The notes under the pieces: model-generated
Seen by the model: the letters and a program-made list of their open reading frames with translations, nothing else
Databases searched by the model: none
What the model was told of the DNA's origin: nothing
Translations under genes and position numbers: made by a program
In this document: positions 8,303 through 17,265 of the stretch, one piece after another
Numbering within the stretch: position 1 is the first letter of the stretch
Layout: the number at the start of each line of letters is the position of its first letter
DNA from: Asparagopsis taxiformis
Taxonomy: Eukaryota; Rhodophyta; Florideophyceae; Bonnemaisoniales; Bonnemaisoniaceae
Reading direction: 5' to 3'
Assembly: GCA_030407315.1 (NCBI GenBank)
Contig: JALQPE010001740.1
Coordinates: 62,001 to 126,000, forward strand
Length of the DNA stretch: 64,000 nucleotides

Positions 8303-9556
8303 TCATCGATCAGACACACCTTCCGCCATGATTCCAATGTCTCGATCCGATCGTTCGCATACATTTTCCAGATGCTCAATGCCTGCCAGCTGATCGCTTA
8401 GCAGCGATTTAATCGCGTTGGCAGCTCTCGCATCTCGAATTTCAACAGATGGATGCACTCTCCTGTCCAGAATGGTCGATTCCGCGAGCTCGACCAGGTC
8501 GCTGAGCTTGTCCTTAAACTCTGCGGGAGCTGCGAGTGCGCGAGCCAGATTATCCAGCCGCCGCTTGCATTCCGCTTCCGTATGCGACAGCACTCCACTC
8601 GCATCGTTTCTCGAAGCGGCCAATTCCACATGCGACGCGATGCGCAGCAATTTGCGAGCCAATTCGCGGTGACGTCTTCGATACGCCGCCAATCTTGTGC
8701 GCACGTCCGTTTCAACATGATCTTCAATTTGCGCCAACTCCTTCTCGATCTTCTCCATCACCCCCATGTGCTCCTTAAGACGCTTCTCCTGCATGTCGGC
8801 CCTCACGAGCAGATCGTCAAACAAATTAGCTTGCACGGGCACTAGTCGCGACGGGTCGGGATTCTTCGCGACCGCAATATCCCACAGCTTTTCGTCCATG
8901 TGCTGCGGGCGCGAATAGCGCGATATATCCGACGGCGAAACGATATTGTACAAAGCTGCGTGGAATTTCGACTCGGGATGCAGCGGATTCAAACGCTCGA
9001 TCACATCTGTCACTGCGCGCGGCAGCTGCGCAACCGGCTGCTGCACTTGTCCAAAGCCTGCTGGCTGCGATTGAAACTGCGACGACGAGTTCCAGAACAG
9101 CGAGCCCGCCGACTGTTGCTGCTGCTGCTGTCCGGCGAACAGCGAGGCGGAGGAGGCTGGGGCGCCGAAGAGTGAAGCGGAGGAGGCTGGGGCGCCGAAG
9201 AGTGAAGCGGACGAGGCTGGGGCGCCGAATAGGGATGCGGAGGATGCTGCAGGGGCGCCGAATAGAGATGCGGAGGATGCTGCAGGGGCGCCGAATAGAG
9301 ATGCGGAGGATGCTGCGGGGGCGCCGAATAGAGATGCGGAGGACGGCGCGCCGCCGAAAAGAGATGCGGAGGACGGCGCGCCGCCAAACAGAGATTGCGA
9401 TTGCGGAGCGGCGCCGAAGAGAGATGGTGCGGATTGAGTCGCGGGGGTCGTCGATCCAAACGGTGACGGTTGCGATTGTGCAGGGTTGGATGCGAAGAGA
9501 GATTGTTGCGATGCGCCAAAGGCGGACTGCGATGTTGCGCCAAAGCCGAATGACAT
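8303..9556 (-). CDS. NUP54: Nucleoporin NUP54 (FG-repeat channel nucleoporin)
   Basis: This 417-residue protein is built like the central-channel nucleoporin Nup54/Nup57. It has an FG domain (1-175) opening with MSFGFGATSQSAFG, then eight tandem copies of a SLFG(G)AP(A)SSA unit and a poly-Gln run. A conserved alpha/beta and coiled-coil region follows (about 178-417). Recognised blocks are ERLNPLHPESKFHAALYNIV, PSRLVPVQANLFDDLLVRAD, MGVMEKIEKELAQI and a Lys/Arg-rich helix. In the family this part assembles with Nup62 and Nup58 in the transport channel. The length is somewhat shorter than in animals. It diverges head-to-head from the unknown gene at 9954. Confidence 0.92.
   Translation of the reverse strand: MSFGFGATSQSAFGASQQSLFASNPAQSQPSPFGSTTPATQSAPSLFGAAPQSQSLFGGAPSSASLFGGAPSSASLFGAPAASSASLFGAPAASSASLFGAPAASSASLFGAPASSASLFGAPASSASLFGAPASSASLFAGQQQQQQSAGSLFWNSSSQFQSQPAGFGQVQQPVAQLPRAVTDVIERLNPLHPESKFHAALYNIVSPSDISRYSRPQHMDEKLWDIAVAKNPDPSRLVPVQANLFDDLLVRADMQEKRLKEHMGVMEKIEKELAQIEDHVETDVRTRLAAYRRRHRELARKLLRIASHVELAASRNDASGVLSHTEAECKRRLDNLARALAAPAEFKDKLSDLVELAESTILDRRVHPSVEIRDARAANAIKSLLSDQLAGIEHLENVCERSDRDIGIMAEGVSDR
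9113..9394 (-). repeat. In-gene minisatellite coding SLFGAPxSSA repeats, with CAG run
   Basis: Eight tandem coding units, two of 30 bp, then three of 33 bp, then three of 30 bp, encode the GLFG-like core of NUP54 (9137-9394). An adjoining glutamine (CTG/CAG) run lies at about 9113-9130. Near-identical neighbouring units point to recent expansion by slippage or unequal exchange. Confidence 0.85.
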
Positions 9557-9953
9557 TTTGGTGGGTTGTTACGATTTGCGCACAGAGCTCGGGGTGATCG
9601 AATTGGGATTGTTGTAAATCATTCAGGTGTTGTGCCGAACGTGCCCAGCTGCTGCCCGAACGGGCTGTCGATTTCAAAATTGGGCGCTGGACGTTTGCGG
9701 TCTGACGGAGGAAGACGGATTTGGAAGGAAAATGGATCACGGCGGATGGATGGATAGTTATTGGTGGGAAATAATTTATTAAAATAATTATTTTTGAGGC
9801 GACTAAAAGCGCGCGATTTGTGTGCAAACTCGATGCATCTGAAGAGTGATGCTGGACTGCGCGTGATGCACTTGGCTCATCTCCGCTGACTAAATTAGTC
9901 AACCGTTATTCGGTGCAATCGTCTTGTTCGAATGTGACCTCTGTCTGTCCAAC
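9557..9953. other. Divergent promoter region NUP54 / unknown gene
   Basis: This 397-bp head-to-head spacer has a strongly AT-rich core around 9765-9800. It probably holds both transcription starts. No further feature was seen. Confidence 0.5.
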
Positions 9954-10709
9954 ATGTCTCCCGCGCAATCCTCTCAGAGCTTGCTACAGTTCAGTCATAT
10001 ACTGGACGCCCAACTGGACCACTCTCTTCCCTATTCTTCCATGAAGCATCTGCTACGCGCCGTAAAATCAGTTCATCCGCAATATCCGCGTCGAACGCAG
10101 AGACCCAAAGGCGCGTCCCAAGTATGCTCACTATCACAGACGCAGATACATGCCGATGATCATCCCGACGACACGGCGTCAATTGTTGTTACAGCATCAG
10201 ACACACCTGCCGAACAGACGCCGCAACCCTCGCCTGCGAGACGAGAACTCCCCGCCCGTCCCGCCAATGGCCAATTGGCGAAACGTGAACGTGGCCGCAG
10301 ATCCGAGCGGCGGAAATCTCTCCAAACAAAACAGCTCGACTGCGAGGAAAACGTAGCGCAGAACGGCAGCTTGTCGCAGCGCAGTAAGCGGAGAAGGGTG
10401 ATCAATGTGCCGTCTGCATATCAAGCTGGACAGGCGATCAATTGCGTGCTGGTGAAAATGGCCGAGTCGGATGACAACACGGATGGCGTAAAATGGGGCC
10501 AGCTTCGTGAAAAATTGGTACACATGTCCGGTGTGTATATGCAGTTTTGCAAGTCGATGGATAAACTTTTCGATGCGACAGATCCCTTGTCGACGTTTGG
10601 CGTGTCTGAACTTAGTCAGAGTCGACGCCAATGTGTGTTCTATTCCAATTTGTTCTGGGAGGGCGCTTGGCGAGACTATTGGCGTAGTTCGCAAAATTTT
10701 ATGGCGTGA
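9954..10709 (+). CDS. Unknown basic, probably nuclear protein
   Basis: The frame opens upstream, but the first ATG is at 9954 (start MSPAQSSQSLLQF), giving 251 residues. A short N-terminal helical stretch (about 5-40) is followed by a disordered region with two basic clusters that look like nuclear localisation signals (KRERGRRSERRK and SKRRR). The C-terminal about 100 residues are predicted mostly helical and better ordered (from NVPSAYQAGQAINCVLVKMA to WEGAWRDYW). No family is recognised. The same-strand lipase gene follows after 276 bp. Confidence 0.6.
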   Translation: MSPAQSSQSLLQFSHILDAQLDHSLPYSSMKHLLRAVKSVHPQYPRRTQRPKGASQVCSLSQTQIHADDHPDDTASIVVTASDTPAEQTPQPSPARRELPARPANGQLAKRERGRRSERRKSLQTKQLDCEENVAQNGSLSQRSKRRRVINVPSAYQAGQAINCVLVKMAESDDNTDGVKWGQLREKLVHMSGVYMQFCKSMDKLFDATDPLSTFGVSELSQSRRQCVFYSNLFWEGAWRDYWRSSQNFMA

Positions 10710-10985
10710 TAATTTGCGCTGCACGAATGAATGCATGATGCTTTCTTGATGATCGCTTTTAATGCATGACAAGTTGGGGTCGTTTGTCTTGCTTCGTCGG
10801 CTTGAATTACCATTGATACAAGACGAGCCTTTTCTTGTCATGATGTTCTCTTTCAATCCGCGCTGCCATAGTTGTCCATCTGTAGACTCGCTCGTGTCTT
10901 CACGTCTTGTTTCGGCTTGAGACACGCTTCCCAGTAGCGATTGTGCTGGTGCAGGAGCTCAAATCCGCTCCAATCGCGTTCTAAA

Positions 10986-13172
10986 ATGCCGTTTGCAATC
11001 AAGGTCCTCGACATGACCAAGACACAAATGGGCTTTCTGGCACAATGGTCGACTTTGGGCTCGCTTTTGTCAGTTTCGCTTGCCTTCTTTTCGATCGGAG
11101 TCATTCGCTTCTATTCTATAGGGCGATCGATTGACCAGTTTATTTCATCGACGAACAAATATGTCGTTGCAGAGATTTCATTGCAGCTTGTCCTTCTCCT
11201 CATCACCTTTGTTCTCGCCATACTTCATGCCTCCCAGTTGTCGGCCCCTTCTAGTTCAAGCCTGGATAATCATAGAAAATTCGTCACAGTTCTTCTCGTT
11301 GCTTCTGCAACAATCTGCATTCCTACACGAGCTATTGCCGACTTACTTCGAACACGTTCCACTCCGAACATCCCCCTACTTTGTCTCAATGATGCCCTGG
11401 CCGCAATCTCAACAGCTTGCGTATTGTTGTATCTCTGGTGCTACCCTGCGCTCTGCGCACACGGTGAGCAGTCAAGCATGGTAACAATATTCGCCAACCG
11501 CAAGTTCACAGAGGCAATTTTCTGCACAATCTACGTCATGACACGGCTATTTGAAACAATCTTTGCACGTATCCATTTTTCTGCGCTTCCGTTGCAAAGT
11601 TGTTTCGCGTTGTTCGGTTTGTATGTGCAGGATGCGGGTAGTAATCTTACTGTTCTGCACCTTGGAACTGTCGCTCTCGTGTCCATACTGGAACTCGGTA
11701 TTCTTATCAGGGCGGGTGTAGAAGATGTGCGATATTCGCGAACGCTCAAGTCTGCCAATGATTTTTCATTGCATCAGAATATGATTGCATTGCGTTATTT
11801 TCATCGCAGCGCCTTCATATTCTATCTGACAGCTTTGTTCGTGTCTATCATCAGCGCTTTCGCAACTCCGCGTCGGACATTAGACGTGCTGCGCAATAGT
11901 GGCAGACTGGTGCTGCCACAGAGACTGGGAAATCTTTCTGTCGCTCTGCTCATATTCTTGTTCTGCATTCGAGACATTTATGTGCATCATTCGTGGGAAA
12001 CGTTTGGTTCACGATGGTGGAGGGAAGAGGAATTTAGTGAAATTGCCACCCCAACGCAGAAGAAGAGGAAGGAAGATTTGATATATCGTGTTTTTGATCA
12101 TCGAGAAGCATCGAATGAATCTCCAATCCCACAAGAACATGCCTTTTCTTTGGAATCTGCAACTCTTCTGTTTAATATGTCCTGGTTGTCGCAGACCAAG
12201 TCTGGAACCGGTAGTCTGCCACTAACTCCGGCGGATTTTGGCCGCCCTGCTTATAGTTTAATGTCACAAGCATTGTGTGAAAAGTGGGATGCGAGTGCAA
12301 TTGTACTTCAAGGCATCGATCGGATTATCGTGGCATTCAAACCAGTAGCACATGAGGTGGACCTGATGAGCAACTTGCGAGTTCTTAGCAAAACGAAATT
12401 GGGACAAACTTGGTGCTCGTCCGAAACTCATGACAGCGGTTTGAGCAAGAACAGGCTGTTTCGTCAGAGTCAGGTTCATTGCGGATATGCCACTGCGTAT
12501 TGCTCCATTCAGGACACTGTTATTCGACAAATACGTTATCTTTTGGAGGAAAACACAAGGCCGATATACATCACCGGATATTCATCAGGTGGCGCTCTTG
12601 CGACTCTCTGTTGTCTGGATGTAAACTTGCGATTTCTCAGCACTGGGTCTCAACCGGCCTGCGTGTATACATATGGCTCGCCAAAGGTAATGAATTCGTC
12701 TATGGTCAAATTGTATGAGCAATATGTTCCATTTCGCTGGCGATGCGTTGTGTCTGGAGATAGTATGTCGGTTCAACCGATGCGCGGCTCATTTCGACAT
12801 TATTCCAGGGTGGCAACATTTACAAGAAACGCGCATCTCGCTATTGAGCTGCGAAGGAGTTTGAAATGGTGGCAATCCAGAGTTTCGGCACACCCCATGC
12901 ATAAGTTGTCGTCGTACTATTGTGCGTTTGCAGAGTGGCACAAAATATACCACGTCAACGGGTGTATTGATCTGTGGGACTGGCCGGTCGAGGCGTCAGT
13001 GAAGGCTTTATTCAGACAACATGTTCGAATGTCTGAACTGCAATCGAGTGTCAACCTGGAGATGGATTCTCCCACCGCAGATGTGACATCGAAGAGTTTG
13101 CGAAATCTTGAGCTGCAAGCAGTGTCCAGAAGTCGATCGGAGACGGATGATGTTGTCGCGTTTTCGCGATAG
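10986..13172 (+). CDS. Polytopic class-3 lipase, diacylglycerol-lipase-like
   Basis: The first in-frame ATG (10986) gives 728 residues. The N-terminal half holds eight to nine hydrophobic segments between about residues 20 and 320. The C-terminal half is an alpha/beta-hydrolase lipase_3 domain. Its nucleophile motif is GYSSG (Ser533), the likely acid is Asp592 in VVSGDSMS, and the likely histidine is His639 in HPMHKLSSYY. YTYGSPKVM is the usual strand before the acid. Animal DAGLs have four membrane helices ahead of the same catalytic domain; this protein has about twice that number. The expected role is membrane lipid (diacylglycerol or monoacylglycerol) hydrolysis; the substrate is inferred. 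The C-terminal tail is Ser-rich and disordered. It converges on the next gene, with 79 bp between stops. Confidence 0.86.
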   Translation: MPFAIKVLDMTKTQMGFLAQWSTLGSLLSVSLAFFSIGVIRFYSIGRSIDQFISSTNKYVVAEISLQLVLLLITFVLAILHASQLSAPSSSSLDNHRKFVTVLLVASATICIPTRAIADLLRTRSTPNIPLLCLNDALAAISTACVLLYLWCYPALCAHGEQSSMVTIFANRKFTEAIFCTIYVMTRLFETIFARIHFSALPLQSCFALFGLYVQDAGSNLTVLHLGTVALVSILELGILIRAGVEDVRYSRTLKSANDFSLHQNMIALRYFHRSAFIFYLTALFVSIISAFATPRRTLDVLRNSGRLVLPQRLGNLSVALLIFLFCIRDIYVHHSWETFGSRWWREEEFSEIATPTQKKRKEDLIYRVFDHREASNESPIPQEHAFSLESATLLFNMSWLSQTKSGTGSLPLTPADFGRPAYSLMSQALCEKWDASAIVLQGIDRIIVAFKPVAHEVDLMSNLRVLSKTKLGQTWCSSETHDSGLSKNRLFRQSQVHCGYATAYCSIQDTVIRQIRYLLEENTRPIYITGYSSGGALATLCCLDVNLRFLSTGSQPACVYTYGSPKVMNSSMVKLYEQYVPFRWRCVVSGDSMSVQPMRGSFRHYSRVATFTRNAHLAIELRRSLKWWQSRVSAHPMHKLSSYYCAFAEWHKIYHVNGCIDLWDWPVEASVKALFRQHVRMSELQSSVNLEMDSPTADVTSKSLRNLELQAVSRSRSETDDVVAFSR

Positions 13173-13251
13173 AATTTATGAGTATCTATACATGTTTGAG
13201 TTGTTCATAGTATGTGCAGCATTTTCATGGTTGGCATGGATGATCCTGTTG

Positions 13252-14961
13252 CTATTGTATTGAGCAGACGAAATCAAGTTGTGACGGTTGTTCGGGTGAA
13301 GCTTCTTCGATGAGCAGCCCCTCGCCGCCGAGCGTGATTATAATACTGTACACGAGAATAACAACCTGAATGAGGAGCAAAAAGCTGAGAATTAAGAGAG
13401 GAAGCAAATGTTTGTCCCTGGCAAATCTAGTTGCAGCTCTTTGTTCCTCTTCAGTCAATGTGACATCAGTACGGGCGCCCCAAATTTCAACCTTTCCGTT
13501 ATGTAGGATCATTGGTTCAATGAATGCAAATAGATGAACTAGCCAACTTGTGAGCAAGAACTTGAGCAGCAGCTGTGCCACAATTCCACTGCCAATTAAA
13601 GCTTTCCACTTTGAAACTTTCTGATTGTTCGGAGCGATAGAGGTGGCTTCATTCAACTCGGTTGCATTACACATAGCTGGATTAGAAATTGTTCCGAAAC
13701 GATACTGTGTGCGCAATGTGTCCATAGCTGACAATTGTGGGTGAACGTGCGCGTTCCTGAGTTCATCCTTACAAAAACCGAAGAGTCTCGTGTCATAGTA
13801 AACTGCATCCATGCGCTGGAGCAACCGGTCGCTCTGTGTGTTGATATCGGAGATGTTATTGCATATGTTAACAATGAGACTGACTCGTGCGTGCGAAAAC
13901 TCTGGGTCTACATAACACGGATCGGTGAGAAAGTTTTGGAACATTCGTGCAAAGTCCGTTTCTCTGAAGATTAATAACATGCTGTCGTAAAACGATAGCA
14001 CAATGATGAAGATGATAATGAAGGAAATTTTAGTGCGTCCCAGAGCTGCGCCAATGATACGTGAGCCCTTCTCGCGTTTGTAGATGAGCAGCGGCATACC
14101 AACAGCGATGGAAATGATACTATAAAGAATGAAAAAATCGGCTGCAATATCCACCTGCGTGAGCAGTCGGGAGAAGATCTGCTGCACTTTCACATTAGCC
14201 GTCGCCACAATGGGCTGCTCTTGCACATCGGATGTGTTCTGATTAGCGAGAGCAATTTTCTTTCGTTCAAGTTCTAACAACGCATTGGCTCTATCCATAT
14301 CTGTCGACTCTGTACACAAATCAGGGCCGACTTTCTTCTTACATTTGCCGAAAACGTTGACGAAGAAACCGGCGACACCTCCAGCCTCGTCGCAAATGTT
14401 AATCTCCTGCTTGACGCACGTGGTTTCAGTGAGCGAAACCTGCGCAATGTCGCTTGTACATTCATGCGGCCACAGAAAACGCGGCGGTTGTTTGTCGGCA
14501 CCATAATAGAACTGCTGCGCGGAGCGATTCATACAGTTGAGGTCGAATTGATGTTTGTTCAGAAAGTGCTGCGCATCTTTGAATCGGGTAATGTTCTCGA
14601 GTTTGTGTCGAATTGTCGTGAGTTTGCGCTCTCGATACTGACACAGGTCTCTCGGCGAAGCCCACTCGAAACCGAGCCAGCGTGGGAGAAGCTGTGGAGT
14701 GAGAAAGGCACCTACAAGTAGTAAGAGAATAATGAGCGAATACCTGTAGGCTACGTTGAACGGCACGCGCACTAGTTTGCTCGACTCTAGTTTGTTCTTG
14801 AGACGGAATCCGACAGCCACTCGCTGTAGGAAGGAGGTCGGATTGTAGAGGAATTTGTCAGAGTGTTGCGCAGGGAGCTGCGATTCAACATCGGAAGTGC
14901 TGGTTTGGAGATGTTTGTTGAGAGAGGAAAAGTTCCAGGGAAAGTTTTGCGACGCGGGCAT
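13252..14961 (-). CDS. Unknown multi-pass membrane protein with Cys-rich loops
   Basis: This is a 569-residue protein. The N-terminus (about 1-70) is hydrophilic, and a first membrane segment lies near 73-92 (SLIILLLLVGAFL). A long, cysteine-rich, probably lumenal or extracellular domain with N-glycosylation sequons follows to about 270. Two adjacent membrane helices (about 276-296 and 310-332), a second Cys-containing loop, and two or three C-terminal helices (about 455-480 and 520-545) complete it. The paired-Cys loops suggest a disulfide-stabilised plasma-membrane or endomembrane receptor or transporter. No family is recognised. Confidence 0.8.
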   Translation of the reverse strand: MPASQNFPWNFSSLNKHLQTSTSDVESQLPAQHSDKFLYNPTSFLQRVAVGFRLKNKLESSKLVRVPFNVAYRYSLIILLLLVGAFLTPQLLPRWLGFEWASPRDLCQYRERKLTTIRHKLENITRFKDAQHFLNKHQFDLNCMNRSAQQFYYGADKQPPRFLWPHECTSDIAQVSLTETTCVKQEINICDEAGGVAGFFVNVFGKCKKKVGPDLCTESTDMDRANALLELERKKIALANQNTSDVQEQPIVATANVKVQQIFSRLLTQVDIAADFFILYSIISIAVGMPLLIYKREKGSRIIGAALGRTKISFIIIFIIVLSFYDSMLLIFRETDFARMFQNFLTDPCYVDPEFSHARVSLIVNICNNISDINTQSDRLLQRMDAVYYDTRLFGFCKDELRNAHVHPQLSAMDTLRTQYRFGTISNPAMCNATELNEATSIAPNNQKVSKWKALIGSGIVAQLLLKFLLTSWLVHLFAFIEPMILHNGKVEIWGARTDVTLTEEEQRAATRFARDKHLLPLLILSFLLLIQVVILVYSIIITLGGEGLLIEEASPEQPSQLDFVCSIQ

Positions 14962-15200
14962 GGTGGTATGGGTGCTGGAATCATGGATTGAGAAGAGTGA
15001 TTTGGTATGTAGAGAGGGCTGGTGTGAATCGAGAAAACGGTGAGGTCAGGGCTTTGCATGTCATGTTGTGTTGAGAATGGACGGGGTTGTGTCGGCGGTT
15101 TGAATTCAAGTGGACTCAAGTTGAGTTGCATCAAAAAGACCAGCAATGATGAAACCATAAAAATAAAAAATAAATAAAGAATAGAGTGGACGCTTTGGAT

Positions 15201-15998
15201 TCATTGGCGCTTATTGACGACATATTGGCGTTGGGCTTCTTCTTCCCACTGCTGCGCCGTCTTCAACATCGCATCGAGCTGCAGCTGTTGAGCCAACTGA
15301 GCCGCCGTAAAACCTCTCGCAAACTGGACTGGAACATTTCCAGCTTGGTTCAAAATCGGGAGACGTGCGAGCTCACGGCCCTGTTTAAAACAAATAACGG
15401 CGGGCAATTGCTTGGAGGTCGGCGACGTGGAAACCTCGAGTGCATCTGCAACGCCTGCATACTTGGCCACGTCAAGGGTCGCAAATCTGACACGAACATG
15501 GGCGTATGAGCGAACGACGGCAGCAAAAACGGGCGAGAGTTGTGCGCATCGCGACGACCACACGGCATGGCACCACACGACGTAGATGGTGCGATGGTTG
15601 TTTCGAAGGATGCGTTCGCGGAAGGAAACATCGTTGAGAGCGACGACGGTGGACGGTAGACGGACACGCGGTTGTGGGAACACAACGTAGAGTACGGTCC
15701 AGAGCGCGAAAAAGAGCGCGGCTAGACGACGATCCATGTGCCAGATGCATACGAGGACGGTGACGCGGACAAACATAAAGGCGGAGGAGAGATAGGCGTC
15801 GAGTGTGGGGGCGGATAATGCGCGAGCGAAGAGCATGAGTAGGAGACAGATATAGATTTGTTGCTCGCGCGAGACGCCAAACATGTCGGCTGCGGCGAGC
15901 GATTGTGGCGAGAGACGCTGGAGGCGCAGGAGCACATAGCAGAGTGGAAGCAGTGCGTTGAAGATGTAATAGGGGTGCAGGAAGCGCGAGTTGGGCAT
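15201..15998 (-). CDS. TMX2: TMX2-like thioredoxin-related transmembrane protein
   Basis: This is 265 residues from the ATG at 15998 (MPNSRFLHPYYIFNALLPL). Four hydrophobic segments fill about residues 10-125, followed by a thioredoxin-fold domain (about 130-245) on the membrane. TMX2-specific blocks are FATLDVAKYAGVADALEV and STSPTSKQLPAVICFKQGRE. The active-site position reads WSSRC, so the first Cys of a CxxC is Ser, as in animal TMX2 (SNDC). A chaperone or scaffold role at the ER or ER-mitochondria contact is more likely than disulfide exchange. The frame stays open about 69 codons upstream with another hydrophobic stretch but without an ATG; an upstream exon is possible. Confidence 0.87.
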   Translation of the reverse strand: MPNSRFLHPYYIFNALLPLCYVLLRLQRLSPQSLAAADMFGVSREQQIYICLLLMLFARALSAPTLDAYLSSAFMFVRVTVLVCIWHMDRRLAALFFALWTVLYVVFPQPRVRLPSTVVALNDVSFRERILRNNHRTIYVVWCHAVWSSRCAQLSPVFAAVVRSYAHVRVRFATLDVAKYAGVADALEVSTSPTSKQLPAVICFKQGRELARLPILNQAGNVPVQFARGFTAAQLAQQLQLDAMLKTAQQWEEEAQRQYVVNKRQ

Positions 15999-16413
15999 GA
16001 TGGTGGAAGGCCAAGGTGCGTTTGGGTTGGGATGCGCAGCGATGATCGGGCGGACGACGGGGAGCAAATCAAGCAGCGCGAGCACGAGTTTGTGAGTGCA
16101 GTGGCATGCAGCAGAGTAAAATGGATTGGGGCAATGAAAACGTGCCAAGTGTTGGAATCGTGATTGGAGTATATGACGTTTTATCTGGACCGCGTTGTTT
16201 GGCACTGCGCGGTCGTGTCCTGAGCGGCGCGGCTCACGCGGGTTCGCTCATACTATCAATGTACGACACCACGTGGCAGTAGCGCGCTGGACCACAAGCA
16301 ATCATATTTCAAGCTGCGCGTTAATAATGTTTTCGCACAACTCCTGACGACTGTCAATTTACAAACCAACACACACTTTCTATTCTTAGTGCCCACATAC
16401 CTAATCGATGCGC
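15999..16413. other. Intergenic, 415 bp
   Basis: It holds the promoter of the TMX2-like gene and the 3' region of the CDCA7-type gene, both leftward. It has one CACGTG at 16270. It may also contain an unrecognised first exon of TMX2, since that frame is open to about 16205. Confidence 0.4.
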
Positions 16414-17265
16414 TCAATACATCTGTGTATCCGTCGTTTCCACTTCTGACACACTGCTTATTCTCGACACTGAACTCGAGTTGGTGTGCCCCACATCATT
16501 CGTGTTACCCGCTTGCGCTGTTGCTGTTGTTGCTGCTGCCGCCGCCGCTGCAGCAGCAGCAGCGGCCATCTTCTTTGCATTTCTCTTCGATTCACGCTTA
16601 CTATTCACACGAGAATAAATGTAGCACTGGCTCTTCCCCTCCGGACACTCTCCCCTACAATGCACACACGTCCATTTCGGATCCTTCTTCGCCGCGTCCC
16701 AATCCCATCCAAACGTCAAAAAGCACTTGTAGCAGGTCACCTTGCGACAAAGACCCTCGCTGATGCGCGCGCACACGGCAAACTTGACGGCCTTGGAGGT
16801 GCGCGCGCACACGTGGCAGTGCGATGAGGGCGTTGGATTGGCGTAGTATTTTTTGTACGGTCGTTTGGCGATACGCCGCGTGCTGCTGCGAGTACTGGCG
16901 TCCTGCACGGCGGCGCGCGACGTCGGTGCGTGTGTCTGCGAAGACGGCGGGCTCCAGGGGGTGTGCACGCTTGTGGTGCTACTGGCGGCGTGCACGCGCG
17001 GTAGCGCCGGTTGCAGCGGCGGTAGTAGCGGCATGGGCGGGCTGTACGGCGGTGTGAGCGGCTCTGTGAGCGGCGTTGGGGCGCGTTGTAGCACGAGGTT
17101 GGGAAGTGGCGGCGAGTTGCATGGCGAGTCGGTGGAGAGAATTTGGCTGATTTGCATGGCGTTTGGTCGACGCGATGGCGGTTGTGCTTGCATGTGCGTT
17201 TGGGTTGCTGGAGGATGCGCCATGTCGAGCATGGCTTGTACGGCGCTATGTTCGACAAGATCCAT
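16414..17265 (-). CDS. CDCA7-type zinc finger protein (zf-4CXXC_R1), copy 1
   Basis: This is a 283-residue protein. The N-terminal about 125 residues are Pro/Ser-rich and disordered. The cysteine-rich domain (about 150-222) has CHVC, a single Cys, CRKVTCYKC, FGWDWDAAKKDP, CVHCRGEC and a final Cys. This is the four-CxxC arrangement of the CDCA7/zf-4CXXC_R1 family. In animals CDCA7 recruits the HELLS/LSH remodeller and supports DNA methylation; in plants the family occurs with and without extra domains. A Ser/Arg-rich segment and a 12-residue poly-Ala run follow, then a Ser/Thr-rich tail. It acts in the nucleus (inference). A second copy lies at 41811-42773, with only the zinc-finger region clearly alike. 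Confidence 0.87.
   Translation of the reverse strand: MDLVEHSAVQAMLDMAHPPATQTHMQAQPPSRRPNAMQISQILSTDSPCNSPPLPNLVLQRAPTPLTEPLTPPYSPPMPLLPPLQPALPRVHAASSTTSVHTPWSPPSSQTHAPTSRAAVQDASTRSSTRRIAKRPYKKYYANPTPSSHCHVCARTSKAVKFAVCARISEGLCRKVTCYKCFLTFGWDWDAAKKDPKWTCVHCRGECPEGKSQCYIYSRVNSKRESKRNAKKMAAAAAAAAAAAATTATAQAGNTNDVGHTNSSSVSRISSVSEVETTDTQMY

Noticed and set aside
9010..9543. Long His/Pro-rich and Arg-rich frames on both strands over NUP54
   Set aside because: They are other-phase readings of the NUP54 repeat array; the repeats keep every phase open.
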